From the NCBI RefSeq assembly GCF_900110245.1, contig NZ_FOCZ01000003.1, forward strand, positions 620,001 through 684,000: a DNA stretch of 64,000 nucleotides. Reading direction: 5' to 3'. This document shows positions 20,182 through 29,498 of this stretch, piece by piece. The notes beneath the pieces are model-generated. The model saw nothing but the letters and a program-made list of their open reading frames with translations. It did no database searches and was not told where the DNA came from. This DNA is from Niastella yeongjuensis. GTDB lineage: Bacteria; Bacteroidota; Bacteroidia; Chitinophagales; Chitinophagaceae. Both the position numbers and the translations under genes were made by a program. Positions within the stretch are counted from its first letter, which is position 1. Every line of letters starts with the position of its first letter.

Positions 20182-23100
20182 ATGAAAAGTAAGATGCTTC
20201 TGCTTGTTCTGATGCTATGGACTTGTAGCTTGTTCGCCCAGGAACAAAAGGTATCAGGAACTATTACAGAAAAAAGTACGGGTTCAGGCCTTGCTGATGT
20301 CTCCGTGACAGTTAAAGGCACCAATATTGGCACCCGTACGAATGAAAAGGGATTTTTTTCTTTCTCAGTAGCCCGGTCGGGCGATGTACAATTGGAAATA
20401 AGTCTGGTGGGGTATGTTAAAAAACAAGTGACCGCCAAAAGTGGTGAGCCGCTGAGTATTACCCTCGACAAAGAAGCGACCAACCTGAACGAAGTGGTGG
20501 TGATAGGGTATGGTACGGTTAAGAAAAAAGATCTGACCGGTTCTGTAGCCTCCGTGAGTGGAAAAGTGATTTCGGACGCTCCGGTTCCCAATATTGCGCA
20601 GGCTATGCAGGGAAAATTACCAGGTGTAAATATTGTTACACAGGATGGCCGGCCAGGTGCAGATGTCGCTATCCGTGTGCGGGGCGGAACTTCCATCTCG
20701 CAAAGCAATCAGCCATTGATCCTTGTTGATGGCGTTCCCGGTAATATAAGTGATGTGCCTGCAGACCAGGTGAAAAGCATTGATGTGTTGAAAGATGCCT
20801 CTGCTACGGCCATTTATGGTGCACAGGGCGCCAATGGCGTAATTCTTATTACAACAAAAGGCGCAACGGCCGGCAAAACAACCATCAGTTATAATGGCTA
20901 TCAGAAATGGAATACGCCGGTAAAATACCTGGCAGCATTGAATCCTTATGATTACCTGCAGTATGTATGGGCCAATACTGCTGCCAATGGCGCTGCGTAT
21001 CAAACCCCATTCGAGAAATTGTATGGTCTTGGGGCCAATGCCGGCAACAATACAGGCGGCATTGATAGTTACAAGGGGCTTGCCACCCACGATCCGCAAC
21101 GGGATATCTATAATAGTTCTAACTCGCAAAACCACGATTTGACCATAACCGGCGGTACAGAAAAAACAAAGGTTTTTGTTTCGGCCAACTACCTCGATGA
21201 ACAGGGAATGAAGCTGAATTCTTATTTGAAACGGGCTAACATCTCATTCAAGGTCAGCCACAAGTTGTTCGATAATGTAACCTTTGGTTTAGATACCCGG
21301 CTTATTGATACCAGAAGCCTTGGTGATGAAGGTACCACGAATGGTAGCGGATCTATACTTTCTACAGCCTATAAATTCCGGCCAATTACCACGGGTAATA
21401 TATTAGGCGATCTGAATGCGCTGACCACTGGCAATATTGAGCTATACGGGAAAAACGCTTTGTGGGACATGTATGCTCCGTCTGTGCGCGCTGCAGATTA
21501 TAACCCGCTTACACTCGATCAAACGCTTCGTGGCCAGGCGTCTTTAAACTGGGAAGTGATAAAGGGGCTCACAGCGCATACCGACCTGTTTTTTAACAGG
21601 GGATGGAATCAGCGTAAATTCTGGTCGGGCGCTATTTACAATAATTATGTGGATGATGCAGGGGTAGCAAAATATGCAGGCAATGTTGACTATCGCAAAA
21701 ACGATAGCTGGCAAATGCGTTGGTCAAATACATTGAATTATCAATTCCAGCTCAATGACGCCAACCGGTTTAATGTGTTGGGTGGTTATGAAATATACAA
21801 TTCCGGCGGTACCAATATGGGCATTCAGGCGACCCGCTTTCCTTCGAATTTTGACGAGAAAACGGCATTTGCCCAGATCAACCAGTTCGATTCATCGGGT
21901 TCGTCTACAATATCTTCCAGCGTAGCTACGCCCGTTCGCATCAACTCTTATTTTACCCGGATCAACTATACCTTACTTGACCGGTTTTTGTTTACGTTCA
22001 CGTTCCGGGCCGATGGCTCTTCTAAATTTTCCCCGGTTAACCGTTGGGGGTACTTCCCGGCAGGCGCTTTTGCCTGGAAGATGTCGGATGAATCTTTTTT
22101 GAAGGATGTTAACTGGCTGGATAATTTAAAACTGCGTGCTTCATTCGGTGAGGTAGGTAATAATGGTATTGATGCCAGCAAATGGTCTCAATTATGGGCC
22201 TCCGTTACTGATCAGCGATTGCAATATTCCATCAATCAACGGCGCCAGTCTGCTTATGACTTTGCTTCCACAACCCTTGCAAACTCCAACCTGAAATGGG
22301 AAACAACCATCACCCGCGATTTGGGTGTTGACTTCTCTTTCTTTAAAAACCGGGTGTCGGGAACTATCGATGTGTATCATAACACAACCAAGGATCTGCT
22401 GATGATTGCCACCATTCCAGGAATCACCGGTTTCACCCAAACAACTGCCAATATTGGACAAACAAGTAACAAAGGGGTGGAATTGTCATTGAACGCAACA
22501 CTTTTCGAAAATAAAGACTGGAACGTGTCTGTAGGTGGTAATATCAACTGGAATAAAAGCAATATAGATGAACTGGCAGGCAACGTAAACGGTTTGTATA
22601 CTGCCGCCTGGTCTGGTACCCAGTCTTATCCAACCCAGGATTATATCCTGCAACAGGGCCGTCCTGTTGGACTGGTTCGTGGCCTGGTGTATGATGGTTT
22701 TTATACAACTAATGATTTTGATTATAATAACGGGACATATACCCTTAAAAAAGGTGTTCCCAGCGGAGGAACTAATATTGGCGTTGTGCATGGTGTGCCC
22801 AATTCGGCTGCCTATCCCGGATTGCCAAAATTCAAAGACCTCGATACGAACGGTATTATCGATGGGAACGATATTGCCGTTATTGGCAATATGAATCCAA
22901 TCCATACAGGCGGGTTCAACGTAAGTGCTTCCTATAAAGGTTTTGATCTGGGTATGTACTTTAACTGGAGCTATGGCAACCAGATCTATAATGCTAATAA
23001 ACTGGCTACGTTATATGGTCCCAAGGAAGCAGGTGTTTATGAAAACCACCTGGCCATTCTTAAAGACGCGTATAAAATATACGATGTACAGAACGGACAA

Positions 23101-23466
23101 CTGGTAAAATTGACCACACCCGATCAGTTAAATGCCGCCAATGCAAATGCAAAATTGCCGCTGGCTTATAATGAGGTAGGCGTAACCTCAACGCTGGGTA
23201 TCGAAGACGGTTCATTCTTGCGCCTGAACACGCTGGTGTTGGGGTATACATTACCTAAATCTATAGTGTCTAAAGCGAAGATCAGTCGGCTGCGTATTTA
23301 TGGTAGCGTATATAATGTGTTTACGCTTACCAGCTATTCAGGGCTCGATCCTGAAGTAAACGTAGATCCTAACCACAACAACAGCCAATATCCTACCACC
23401 GGTCTTGATTTTGGTGCATATCCCCGGCCCCGGTCTTATGTTGTTGGTGTTAATCTTAGTTTCTAA
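20182..23466 (+). CDS. SusC-like TonB-dependent outer-membrane transporter
   Basis: 1,094 residues. A signal peptide (1-20, LLVLMLWTCSLFAQ) is followed by a CarboxypepD_reg-like domain (about 22-100, VSGTITEKSTGSGLADVSVTVKG, quoted in part), TonB-box-like segment NEVVVIGYGT (about 108-117) and a plug domain with GKLPGVNIV and SATAIYGAQGANGVILITTK. A 22-strand barrel region ends in YPRPRSYVVGVNLSF with terminal Phe. It imports an oligosaccharide bound by the adjacent SusD. The substrate is unknown: no obvious depolymerase is present, only a sialidase-like protein and a protein of unknown function downstream. The SusD gene starts 17 bp later. Confidence 0.95.
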   Translation: MKSKMLLLVLMLWTCSLFAQEQKVSGTITEKSTGSGLADVSVTVKGTNIGTRTNEKGFFSFSVARSGDVQLEISLVGYVKKQVTAKSGEPLSITLDKEATNLNEVVVIGYGTVKKKDLTGSVASVSGKVISDAPVPNIAQAMQGKLPGVNIVTQDGRPGADVAIRVRGGTSISQSNQPLILVDGVPGNISDVPADQVKSIDVLKDASATAIYGAQGANGVILITTKGATAGKTTISYNGYQKWNTPVKYLAALNPYDYLQYVWANTAANGAAYQTPFEKLYGLGANAGNNTGGIDSYKGLATHDPQRDIYNSSNSQNHDLTITGGTEKTKVFVSANYLDEQGMKLNSYLKRANISFKVSHKLFDNVTFGLDTRLIDTRSLGDEGTTNGSGSILSTAYKFRPITTGNILGDLNALTTGNIELYGKNALWDMYAPSVRAADYNPLTLDQTLRGQASLNWEVIKGLTAHTDLFFNRGWNQRKFWSGAIYNNYVDDAGVAKYAGNVDYRKNDSWQMRWSNTLNYQFQLNDANRFNVLGGYEIYNSGGTNMGIQATRFPSNFDEKTAFAQINQFDSSGSSTISSSVATPVRINSYFTRINYTLLDRFLFTFTFRADGSSKFSPVNRWGYFPAGAFAWKMSDESFLKDVNWLDNLKLRASFGEVGNNGIDASKWSQLWASVTDQRLQYSINQRRQSAYDFASTTLANSNLKWETTITRDLGVDFSFFKNRVSGTIDVYHNTTKDLLMIATIPGITGFTQTTANIGQTSNKGVELSLNATLFENKDWNVSVGGNINWNKSNIDELAGNVNGLYTAAWSGTQSYPTQDYILQQGRPVGLVRGLVYDGFYTTNDFDYNNGTYTLKKGVPSGGTNIGVVHGVPNSAAYPGLPKFKDLDTNGIIDGNDIAVIGNMNPIHTGGFNVSASYKGFDLGMYFNWSYGNQIYNANKLATLYGPKEAGVYENHLAILKDAYKIYDVQNGQLVKLTTPDQLNAANANAKLPLAYNEVGVTSTLGIEDGSFLRLNTLVLGYTLPKSIVSKAKISRLRIYGSVYNVFTLTSYSGLDPEVNVDPNHNNSQYPTTGLDFGAYPRPRSYVVGVNLSF

Positions 23467-23483
23467 TTTTAAAAAGCGCAAAA

Positions 23484-25529
23484 ATGAAAAAGTTAATCAA
23501 CTATATATTACCAATTACGCTGTGCATTGCTTTTACCCAATGTAAAAAAGATTGGCTGGACACCAATTCCCCATCCAATGTAGACGATGCATTCGTTACC
23601 TCCACACCATCGGAAACATACAAAACACTTTCCTGGTGTTATGCCAACTACCGGCAGAACTGTATTATGGGAACCTACAGATGGAACGACCCCATTGGTT
23701 CGGATGCAGAAATGTATCCCGAGGATGGTTCCAGTAATAACCTGAATGCCATTTTACGGTCTGATCTGTTACCTATAAACGCTGTATCAGGTGGGTTTAA
23801 CGGTTTGTATAGCACCCTGGCCCGTGCAAAGAAAGTAGCCGGTCTTATTAAAGCAAAACAGGTTTATCAGGACGATGCAGCCGGCGGTAAACCAACCGAC
23901 TGGACGCAGCTCTACGGCGAGGCTATGACAATAAAGGCGCTGTGTTACTTTGATTTGATAAAACATTTTGGCGATGTGCCTTATGGTTATGAATATAATA
24001 ACGCCATTTCAGACTATTCACTGAGTTCCCGTTTTGCTATTTACGATAGCCTGATCGCTGATCTGAAAGAGGCCGAACCGCTGATGTACAGACTGGGTGA
24101 GGGTGGAATAGGTGCCGAGAGAATGTCAAGAACATTCTGCGATGCACTCATTGGGGAAATGGCGCTTTATTCAGGCGGCTATCAAACCATCCGTACAGAT
24201 GTATCAGGGTTATATGGGGATGTACAATTTACAAAAAAGGGAGCTGAACAATTCGGTTGTGTGTATGCCCGCCGTGTCGATTACCTCGCTTATTACAATA
24301 TGGCCGATCAGTATTTGCAGGCCGCCATCGACAATAAAGGGTCAGCGACTTTAATTACTACTGATGACAGGGCCGGATTTAACAACCCATTCCAACGGCA
24401 TTTCCAGTTTTTTGCTGATCTGAAAACAAGTCCGGAGTCTTTGTTTCAGTTGGGAAATATCCAGGGTGGGGTATCGGCAACCACCAGCGAATACCCCTAT
24501 GCATTTGGCCGGCCATCAGATGGTGGCAGCAACAATGCCGCACCTACCAAAACGTTCGGCGCGCTTAGGATCATTCCCACTTTTTACTATGGGGAATTTG
24601 AAAATGGCGATAAAAGACGGGATGCCAGTGTGACTGTTACTGGTAGCAATGGCGATGGAAATGAAAAAATACTTTCTTTTCTTCCGGGAAATAAAAGCAC
24701 CGGTGGCATTTCGATCAACAAATGGGACGAGAACAGGATGGCCCCGCCATACACGTCGGCTCAAAGAAACTCAGGGATGGACTGGCCGATCTTAAGAATG
24801 GCCGATGTGCTGTTGATGTCGGCTGAAGTGAAAGCTGAATTGGGACAAAACGCAGCTGCCATTACCCTGGTGAACCAGATCAGGCAACGGGCTTTTGGCA
24901 ATGCCAGTCATAATATAGGTGCGCTGGCCGGTGACGCCTTAAAAGAAGCGGTGTTACAGGAACGTAAACTGGAACTGGTAGGCGAAGGAACCCGTCGCTG
25001 GGATTTGATTCGCTCAGGTAAGTTTCCAGAAAAAGCATTGGCAGTTCGCCAGGAAATGGCTACCATGATAAACGATCTCAAGTCGCAGGGCTTTCATATA
25101 TTCCCCAATGGTAACCAGATCTCTAATTATATTTATACAAAAATGGTTACGTTAGCAAACCCATTGACTAACGATGTGACCGACAGCACCAGGCCGGAGC
25201 TTTATCCTGGCTGGAGAGGTCAATATAATTTCAGTTCCATCAGTTCCGTAAAAGTAAATGGAACTGCGCATAACCTGGCCATTCAGGGTTTATTTATAAA
25301 TATTCATGATACAATTGCGGCAAAACTGGTAGGCCAGGGCTATGTAAAAACCAATTGGGGATATAATTTAATAAGCGCTCCTGCTACTATTGCTGCCTAT
25401 GACCGGAATATTCTTTCGGGAATCACCAGTCCCAATGATCCGCCCAGGTACTACTGGCCAATACCTTCTGAAACGATCAATAATTCGAAAGGAAAAGTCA
25501 GGAACGGTTATGGATTGCCACAATCGTAA
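23484..25529 (+). CDS. SusD-like surface glycan-binding lipoprotein
   Basis: 681 residues. A lipoprotein signal peptide ends with the lipobox Cys in AFTQCKKDWLD (Cys20), followed by the usual SusD start (DTNSPS...). The TPR-like scaffold includes ALCYFDLIKHFGDVPYGYEY, and the C-terminal RagB/SusD part has ADVLLMSAEVKAELGQNAAAITLVNQIRQRA and LQERKLELVGEGTRRWDLIR, here excerpted. It ends with YYWPIPSETINNSKGKVRNGYG. At 681 residues it is longer than the usual 500-620, with an insertion near 560-640 after FHIFPNGNQ. It delivers glycan to the SusC gene product. Confidence 0.95.
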   Translation: MKKLINYILPITLCIAFTQCKKDWLDTNSPSNVDDAFVTSTPSETYKTLSWCYANYRQNCIMGTYRWNDPIGSDAEMYPEDGSSNNLNAILRSDLLPINAVSGGFNGLYSTLARAKKVAGLIKAKQVYQDDAAGGKPTDWTQLYGEAMTIKALCYFDLIKHFGDVPYGYEYNNAISDYSLSSRFAIYDSLIADLKEAEPLMYRLGEGGIGAERMSRTFCDALIGEMALYSGGYQTIRTDVSGLYGDVQFTKKGAEQFGCVYARRVDYLAYYNMADQYLQAAIDNKGSATLITTDDRAGFNNPFQRHFQFFADLKTSPESLFQLGNIQGGVSATTSEYPYAFGRPSDGGSNNAAPTKTFGALRIIPTFYYGEFENGDKRRDASVTVTGSNGDGNEKILSFLPGNKSTGGISINKWDENRMAPPYTSAQRNSGMDWPILRMADVLLMSAEVKAELGQNAAAITLVNQIRQRAFGNASHNIGALAGDALKEAVLQERKLELVGEGTRRWDLIRSGKFPEKALAVRQEMATMINDLKSQGFHIFPNGNQISNYIYTKMVTLANPLTNDVTDSTRPELYPGWRGQYNFSSISSVKVNGTAHNLAIQGLFINIHDTIAAKLVGQGYVKTNWGYNLISAPATIAAYDRNILSGITSPNDPPRYYWPIPSETINNSKGKVRNGYGLPQS

Positions 25530-25539
25530 ACTATAATAT

Positions 25540-25576
25540 AAAAAGAACACGGAAACAACTCCGTGTTCTTTTTTTA
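25540..25576 (+). terminator. Strong terminator between SusD and downstream PUL genes
   Basis: A perfect 13-bp stem AAAAAGAACACGG / CCGTGTTCTTTTT with 8-nt loop and T-tract. It stands only 16 bp before the next gene, so downstream genes may be expressed at a reduced level or from their own promoter. Confidence 0.9.
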
Positions 25577-25591
25577 AATACTAAACAATGT

Positions 25592-26737
25592 ATGGCTTTT
25601 GCAAAAGGAACCTTTGGCTATGATCTTGATTTTTTGAAACAATATCATCACGATCTCATTGTTTTAGATGATGATGATTCAGGTGCAGCAGTGATCATTC
25701 TGCCTGCTTACCAGGGCAGGGTTATGACCAGCACTACAGATGGTATGAATGGACAAAGTTTCGGCTGGGTGAACCAAGAACTGATCGCTTCCCGAAAAAC
25801 GGTTGAACATATGAATGCTTTTGGCGGGGAAGAACGTGTATGGCTTGGCCCCGAAGGCGGGCAGTTCTCCGTGTATTTCAAAAAAGGTGCTGACTTTACA
25901 TTCGACAACTGGTTTGTGCCTGCAGCATTCGATACAGAGGCATTTGACGTAATAAGCGTTTCCCAATCGCAGGCACGTTTTAAAAAGGCTATGCGGCTTG
26001 AAAATTATTCAGGCAACACCTTTGATCTGGAAATAGATCGAACCATCAGTCTTTGGGATAACAAGGGGATTGAAAATTTATTGGGAATGGTGATCCCTCA
26101 GGGAATAAAGGCTGTTGGGTTTGAAACGGTAAACGGCCTTACCAATACCGGTACAAATGCCTGGGATAAAAAATATGGCATGTTGTCGATCTGGATCCTT
26201 TGCATGATGAACGCTTCTGACAAAACAAATGTGGCTATTCCTTATAAACAAGGGGATGCCTCCATATTGGGGAAGATAGTAACCGACGATTACTTTGGCA
26301 AAGTTCCGGCCGAAAGGTTACAGGCGGCAAACGGACTTATCTTATTTAAAGCAGATGCCAATCACCGGAGTAAAATTGGCATTTCTCCTTTACGGGCAAT
26401 GCCGTTGGCCGTTAGTTACGATGCCACCAACCAGGTGCTGACGGTCACTCAATTTTCCCTGCAGGAAGGCATAACCGATTATGTTAACTCCTTATGGCAA
26501 ATACAGGAGGAACCATTTGCCGGTGATGCCGTAAATGCCTATAACGACGGTCCGATAAACGGCAGCCAGATGGGCCGGTTCTATGAAATAGAAAGTTCTT
26601 CACCAGCCGCGGCCCTTCAGCCAGGCGAAACCATGATACACCGGAATGCGGTCATTCATTTTACAGGTGATAAAGAAAGCCTGAATAATATTTCAATGAA
26701 ATTGTTGGGTGTAGCGGTGGATGCCATTACCCTGTAA
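25592..26737 (+). CDS. Conserved PUL-associated protein of unknown function (possibly DUF6786)
   Basis: 381 residues, no signal peptide from this start (MAFAKGTFGYDLDFL). Composition and motifs suggest a beta-sandwich of the galactose-mutarotase/super-sandwich kind: LPAYQGRVMTSTTDG, GGEERVWLGPEGGQFSVYF, FDLEIDRTISLW, and IGISPLRAMPLAVSYD. I have a weak recollection of Bacteroidota proteins of this type grouped as DUF6786. They occur in polysaccharide utilisation loci next to glycosidases, but no activity is established that I know of. It follows a terminator and is 14 bp before the sialidase-like gene, so the two are probably co-transcribed. Confidence 0.7.
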   Translation: MAFAKGTFGYDLDFLKQYHHDLIVLDDDDSGAAVIILPAYQGRVMTSTTDGMNGQSFGWVNQELIASRKTVEHMNAFGGEERVWLGPEGGQFSVYFKKGADFTFDNWFVPAAFDTEAFDVISVSQSQARFKKAMRLENYSGNTFDLEIDRTISLWDNKGIENLLGMVIPQGIKAVGFETVNGLTNTGTNAWDKKYGMLSIWILCMMNASDKTNVAIPYKQGDASILGKIVTDDYFGKVPAERLQAANGLILFKADANHRSKIGISPLRAMPLAVSYDATNQVLTVTQFSLQEGITDYVNSLWQIQEEPFAGDAVNAYNDGPINGSQMGRFYEIESSSPAAALQPGETMIHRNAVIHFTGDKESLNNISMKLLGVAVDAITL

Positions 26738-26751
26738 ATAAAATAAAGCAC

Positions 26752-27882
26752 ATGATAAAAGTTTTCCTGACCTTAAGTATACTGGTAGTGGGCTTATATT
26801 ATCAGAATAATAACAAGAAACCCGGCGTTGTGCAGGAAGAATTTCTATATAAGAGTGCACCCTTTCCTTCCTGCCATGCAGTAACAATTGTTGAACTCGA
26901 AAACAAAGAATTGCTGGCCACCTATTTCGGTGGTACGGCTGAAAGGAATCCCGATGTAGAGATACGGTTGCAACGCAAAAAAACAGATGGTACCTGGACG
27001 CCCCCCATCTCTGTGGCTGATGGCATACAACCAGATGGCAAACGATTTCCTACCTGGAATCCGGTTATCTTTCAACCAAAAGGTGGTCCGGTGATGCTGT
27101 ATTATAAAGTAGGGCCCAATCCCCGGGAATGGTGGGGAGAGTATAAAACTTCCAGTGATAATGGCCACACCTGGAGTAAAGCGCAGAAACTGCCGGGCAA
27201 CCTGCTTGGTCCAATAAAAAACAAACCCATCCAATTACATGATGGCACCATTCTTTCCGGATCCAGCACTGAAACTAACGGTTGGCGTGCTCATATTGAA
27301 AGGAGTACAGACGGTGGTAAGTCCTGCGCCTTTATTGGGCCACTGAATGACCCGCTAAAAATTGGCGCCATACAGCCCACCTTACTCACGTATGCAGATG
27401 GCCGTATTCAGCTATTATGTAGAACCCCTTATAATGCAGACGGTCATATTGCAGAGTGCTGGTCCGAAGATAAAGGACTTACCTGGTCGGAAATGACAAA
27501 TACCTCGCTGCCCAATAACAACTCCGGCCTGGATGCGGTTACGCTTAAAGATGGGCGACAGATGCTGGTATATAACCATGCCACCCGCGATGAAAAAGAC
27601 ATGGGCCACAACGGACGCGGCATCATAAATGTAGCCGTAAGCAGGGATGGCCACAACTGGGAGGCTGCATTGATCCTTGACTATATGGCTGACTCAACCA
27701 AACAATATTCTTATCCGTCTATCATTCAAACCTCCGACGGACTGGTACATATTGTATACACCTGGCACCGGGAACGCATCAAACATGTGGTAATAGACCC
27801 AAACAAACTTGTAACCTTCCCAATAAAGGATGGTCAATGGCCTTTTGATAAGATTCCACTGGTGAAGAGTGAGGAGAAATAG
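26752..27882 (+). CDS. Sialidase-like (BNR/Asp-box) six-bladed propeller protein
   Basis: 376 residues. A hydrophobic N-terminus (MIKVFLTLSILVVGLYY) looks like a signal peptide or anchor. Asp boxes are visible: SSDNGHTWSKA (about 131-141), STDGGKSCAF, SEDKGLTWSEM and a degenerate SRDGHNWE. The start of the fold has CHAVTIVELENKELLATYFGG and NPDVEIRLQR, here in parts, typical of a BNR_2 'exo-alpha-sialidase-like' branch. The canonical FRIP motif of true sialidases is absent, so the natural substrate is probably another sugar, perhaps a uronic or deoxy sugar. It ends the first SusC/SusD locus. Confidence 0.85.
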   Translation: MIKVFLTLSILVVGLYYQNNNKKPGVVQEEFLYKSAPFPSCHAVTIVELENKELLATYFGGTAERNPDVEIRLQRKKTDGTWTPPISVADGIQPDGKRFPTWNPVIFQPKGGPVMLYYKVGPNPREWWGEYKTSSDNGHTWSKAQKLPGNLLGPIKNKPIQLHDGTILSGSSTETNGWRAHIERSTDGGKSCAFIGPLNDPLKIGAIQPTLLTYADGRIQLLCRTPYNADGHIAECWSEDKGLTWSEMTNTSLPNNNSGLDAVTLKDGRQMLVYNHATRDEKDMGHNGRGIINVAVSRDGHNWEAALILDYMADSTKQYSYPSIIQTSDGLVHIVYTWHRERIKHVVIDPNKLVTFPIKDGQWPFDKIPLVKSEEK

Positions 27883-27898
27883 GGGCATTCCTGGTAAT

Positions 27899-27941
27899 AA
27901 AAAAGGACAAAGCAATTCAATGATTTGCTTTGTCCTTTTTT
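27899..27941. terminator. Bidirectional terminator between convergent genes
   Basis: Perfect 15-bp stem AAAAGGACAAAGCAA / TTGCTTTGTCCTTTT with 9-nt loop; A-run on the left and T-run on the right serve both the sialidase-like gene and the convergent hydrolase gene. Confidence 0.93.
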
Positions 27942-27954
27942 ATTTCATGTATTA

Positions 27955-28929
27955 TTATTTTGAAAGAAAGAAATCCAACAGTCCTTTTTGCACCTCGGCC
28001 GTATTCTCCTGTACTATCCAATGCCCGGCGCCTTTGATATTGGTGCCTGTTACATGTTCTGCAACCAGTTTGCAGTGGTCTGCCAGGTAGGTTGCGGCGG
28101 AATATTCGCCACCCATTGCAAGTAAAGGCATTTTTAATTTGGTCTTCATAAATACCTTATTGTCTTTTGCGTCCTGTTCAAATGCACCGAACCAGTGAAA
28201 GGCGCCTGTGGTGCCACCTTTTACGGTGTAAGCCCGTATAAATTCATTTACTTCTTCAGTGGTGAACGGGTCTTTTACATGACCTACTACCGGCCAGAAA
28301 TTAGTAAGGAATAAACGTTCTCTGCCAGCTACCAACTCACCAGAAGCCGGAAAGGAAAAGAAGCCAAACCACCAGGCAGAACCTTTCACCTGAGTCCAAA
28401 CCGGCTCAATACCAGGCAGCAATGCATCCATCAACGCCAGTTTGTTTACCTCGTTGGAGAACTGTGCGGCGTAGGCATAGGCTACCATCAGGCCAATGTC
28501 GTGACCTGCCAGGTTAATGTGGTCGTAACCCAGTTGTTTTACGACACCATGGATATAAGTAGCCAGTGTTTTTTTATCGTAACCACTATCTGGTTTTCCC
28601 GATTCGCCCAAACCTGGCAGGTCAGGTGTTATTACGGTGAAATGTTTGGAGAACTCTGGCAGCAGCCGGTTCCACATATACCAGTTCTGTCCAAAGCCAT
28701 GCAATAACACAAGCGGTTCACCTGAACCACCGATCACATAGTGGACGTCGATGCCATTTACTTTTGCCGTGGCGTGTTTGAAATTGGCTGGGGGAGATGC
28801 TGGTTGAATGGTTGACGTAATGTTGGTGCTGTCTGCCGGAGTGTCGGCAGCAGTTGTTGTTGCAGGCTCATTGTTGCACGCTGCCAATAAAAAGCCGGCA
28901 GCAAAAAATACTGAAGCTAATTTTTTCAT
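27955..28929 (-). CDS. Lipoprotein alpha/beta hydrolase, epoxide hydrolase/dehalogenase type
   Basis: About 324 residues from ATG 28929, selected because it opens with a lipoprotein signal MKKLASVFFAAGFLLAACNN (lipobox Cys18). An upstream in-frame extension is rejected. A Thr/Ala-rich linker (21-50) leads to the hydrolase fold with oxyanion motif LLHGFGQ (about 75-81), nucleophile elbow AGHDIG giving Asp144, and a late GAGHW with the catalytic His. An Asp rather than Ser nucleophile points to epoxide hydrolase or haloalkane/haloacetate dehalogenase chemistry. The protein would face the periplasm or cell surface. It is divergent from the AHSA1 gene. Confidence 0.88.
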   Translation of the reverse strand: MKKLASVFFAAGFLLAACNNEPATTTAADTPADSTNITSTIQPASPPANFKHATAKVNGIDVHYVIGGSGEPLVLLHGFGQNWYMWNRLLPEFSKHFTVITPDLPGLGESGKPDSGYDKKTLATYIHGVVKQLGYDHINLAGHDIGLMVAYAYAAQFSNEVNKLALMDALLPGIEPVWTQVKGSAWWFGFFSFPASGELVAGRERLFLTNFWPVVGHVKDPFTTEEVNEFIRAYTVKGGTTGAFHWFGAFEQDAKDNKVFMKTKLKMPLLAMGGEYSAATYLADHCKLVAEHVTGTNIKGAGHWIVQENTAEVQKGLLDFFLSK

Positions 28930-29044
28930 AAAATGCTTTGCTTTGAGATAATTAGTGAAGTTATCAAATAATCCGAAAGTATGCTGTCGCAATCCACCAC
29001 TCAAAATGTCGCATTTGCACCCCTGTAATAGGTGCTAAAGACGC

Positions 29045-29052
29045 TAAGTTTG
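29045..29052 (+). promoter_or_regulatory. Candidate -7 box of the AHSA1 gene
   Basis: TAAGTTTG fits TAnnTTTG and is 18 bp before the start codon; a TTG occurs upstream (29015-29017) but at 27 bp, more than the usual 19-21. Confidence 0.35.
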
Positions 29053-29069
29053 TCAATAAACGTTATAAT

Positions 29070-29492
29070 ATGAATCAGAAACCAATGATAACAGTAACCA
29101 GTGAGATCCATGCGCCCATTGAACTGATCTGGAAGCTGTGGAATGATCCGAAAGCTATTCAACAATGGAATAATATAAATGATGACTGGCACAACCCGGT
29201 GGTAGAAAATGATCCCCGGGCCGGCGGGAAATTTTTATACAGGATGGGTACGAAAGATGGCAGTTTTAATTTCGATTTTACCGGTACCTACGATGAGGTT
29301 GTAGAACATAAACTGATCACTTATACCTTAAACAGTGGCCGCACGGCTAAAATTACTTTCAGCGAGGGTAACCCGGTAATACTTACAGAAGCTTTTGAAC
29401 CGGATGATAAACCATCAGTTGAGGAACAGCGGAATTTTTGCCAGGCTGTAGTTGATTCTTTCAAGAGTTATGTAGAGGAAAAAGTAAAGTAA
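29070..29492 (+). CDS. SRPBCC/AHSA1-domain protein
   Basis: 140 residues. The START-like helix-grip family is recognised from ITVTSEIHAPIELIWKLWNDP, excerpted, then WHNPVVENDPRAGGKFLYRM, FDFTGTYDEVVEHKLITY, and a C-terminal helix with FCQAVVDSFKSYVEEKVK. These small ligand-binding proteins are often called activator-of-Hsp90-ATPase homologues, but in bacteria their roles are mostly unknown. It is convergent with the PfpI-AraC regulator, only 6 bp apart. Confidence 0.9.
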   Translation: MNQKPMITVTSEIHAPIELIWKLWNDPKAIQQWNNINDDWHNPVVENDPRAGGKFLYRMGTKDGSFNFDFTGTYDEVVEHKLITYTLNSGRTAKITFSEGNPVILTEAFEPDDKPSVEEQRNFCQAVVDSFKSYVEEKVK

Positions 29493-29498
29493 CACTTC

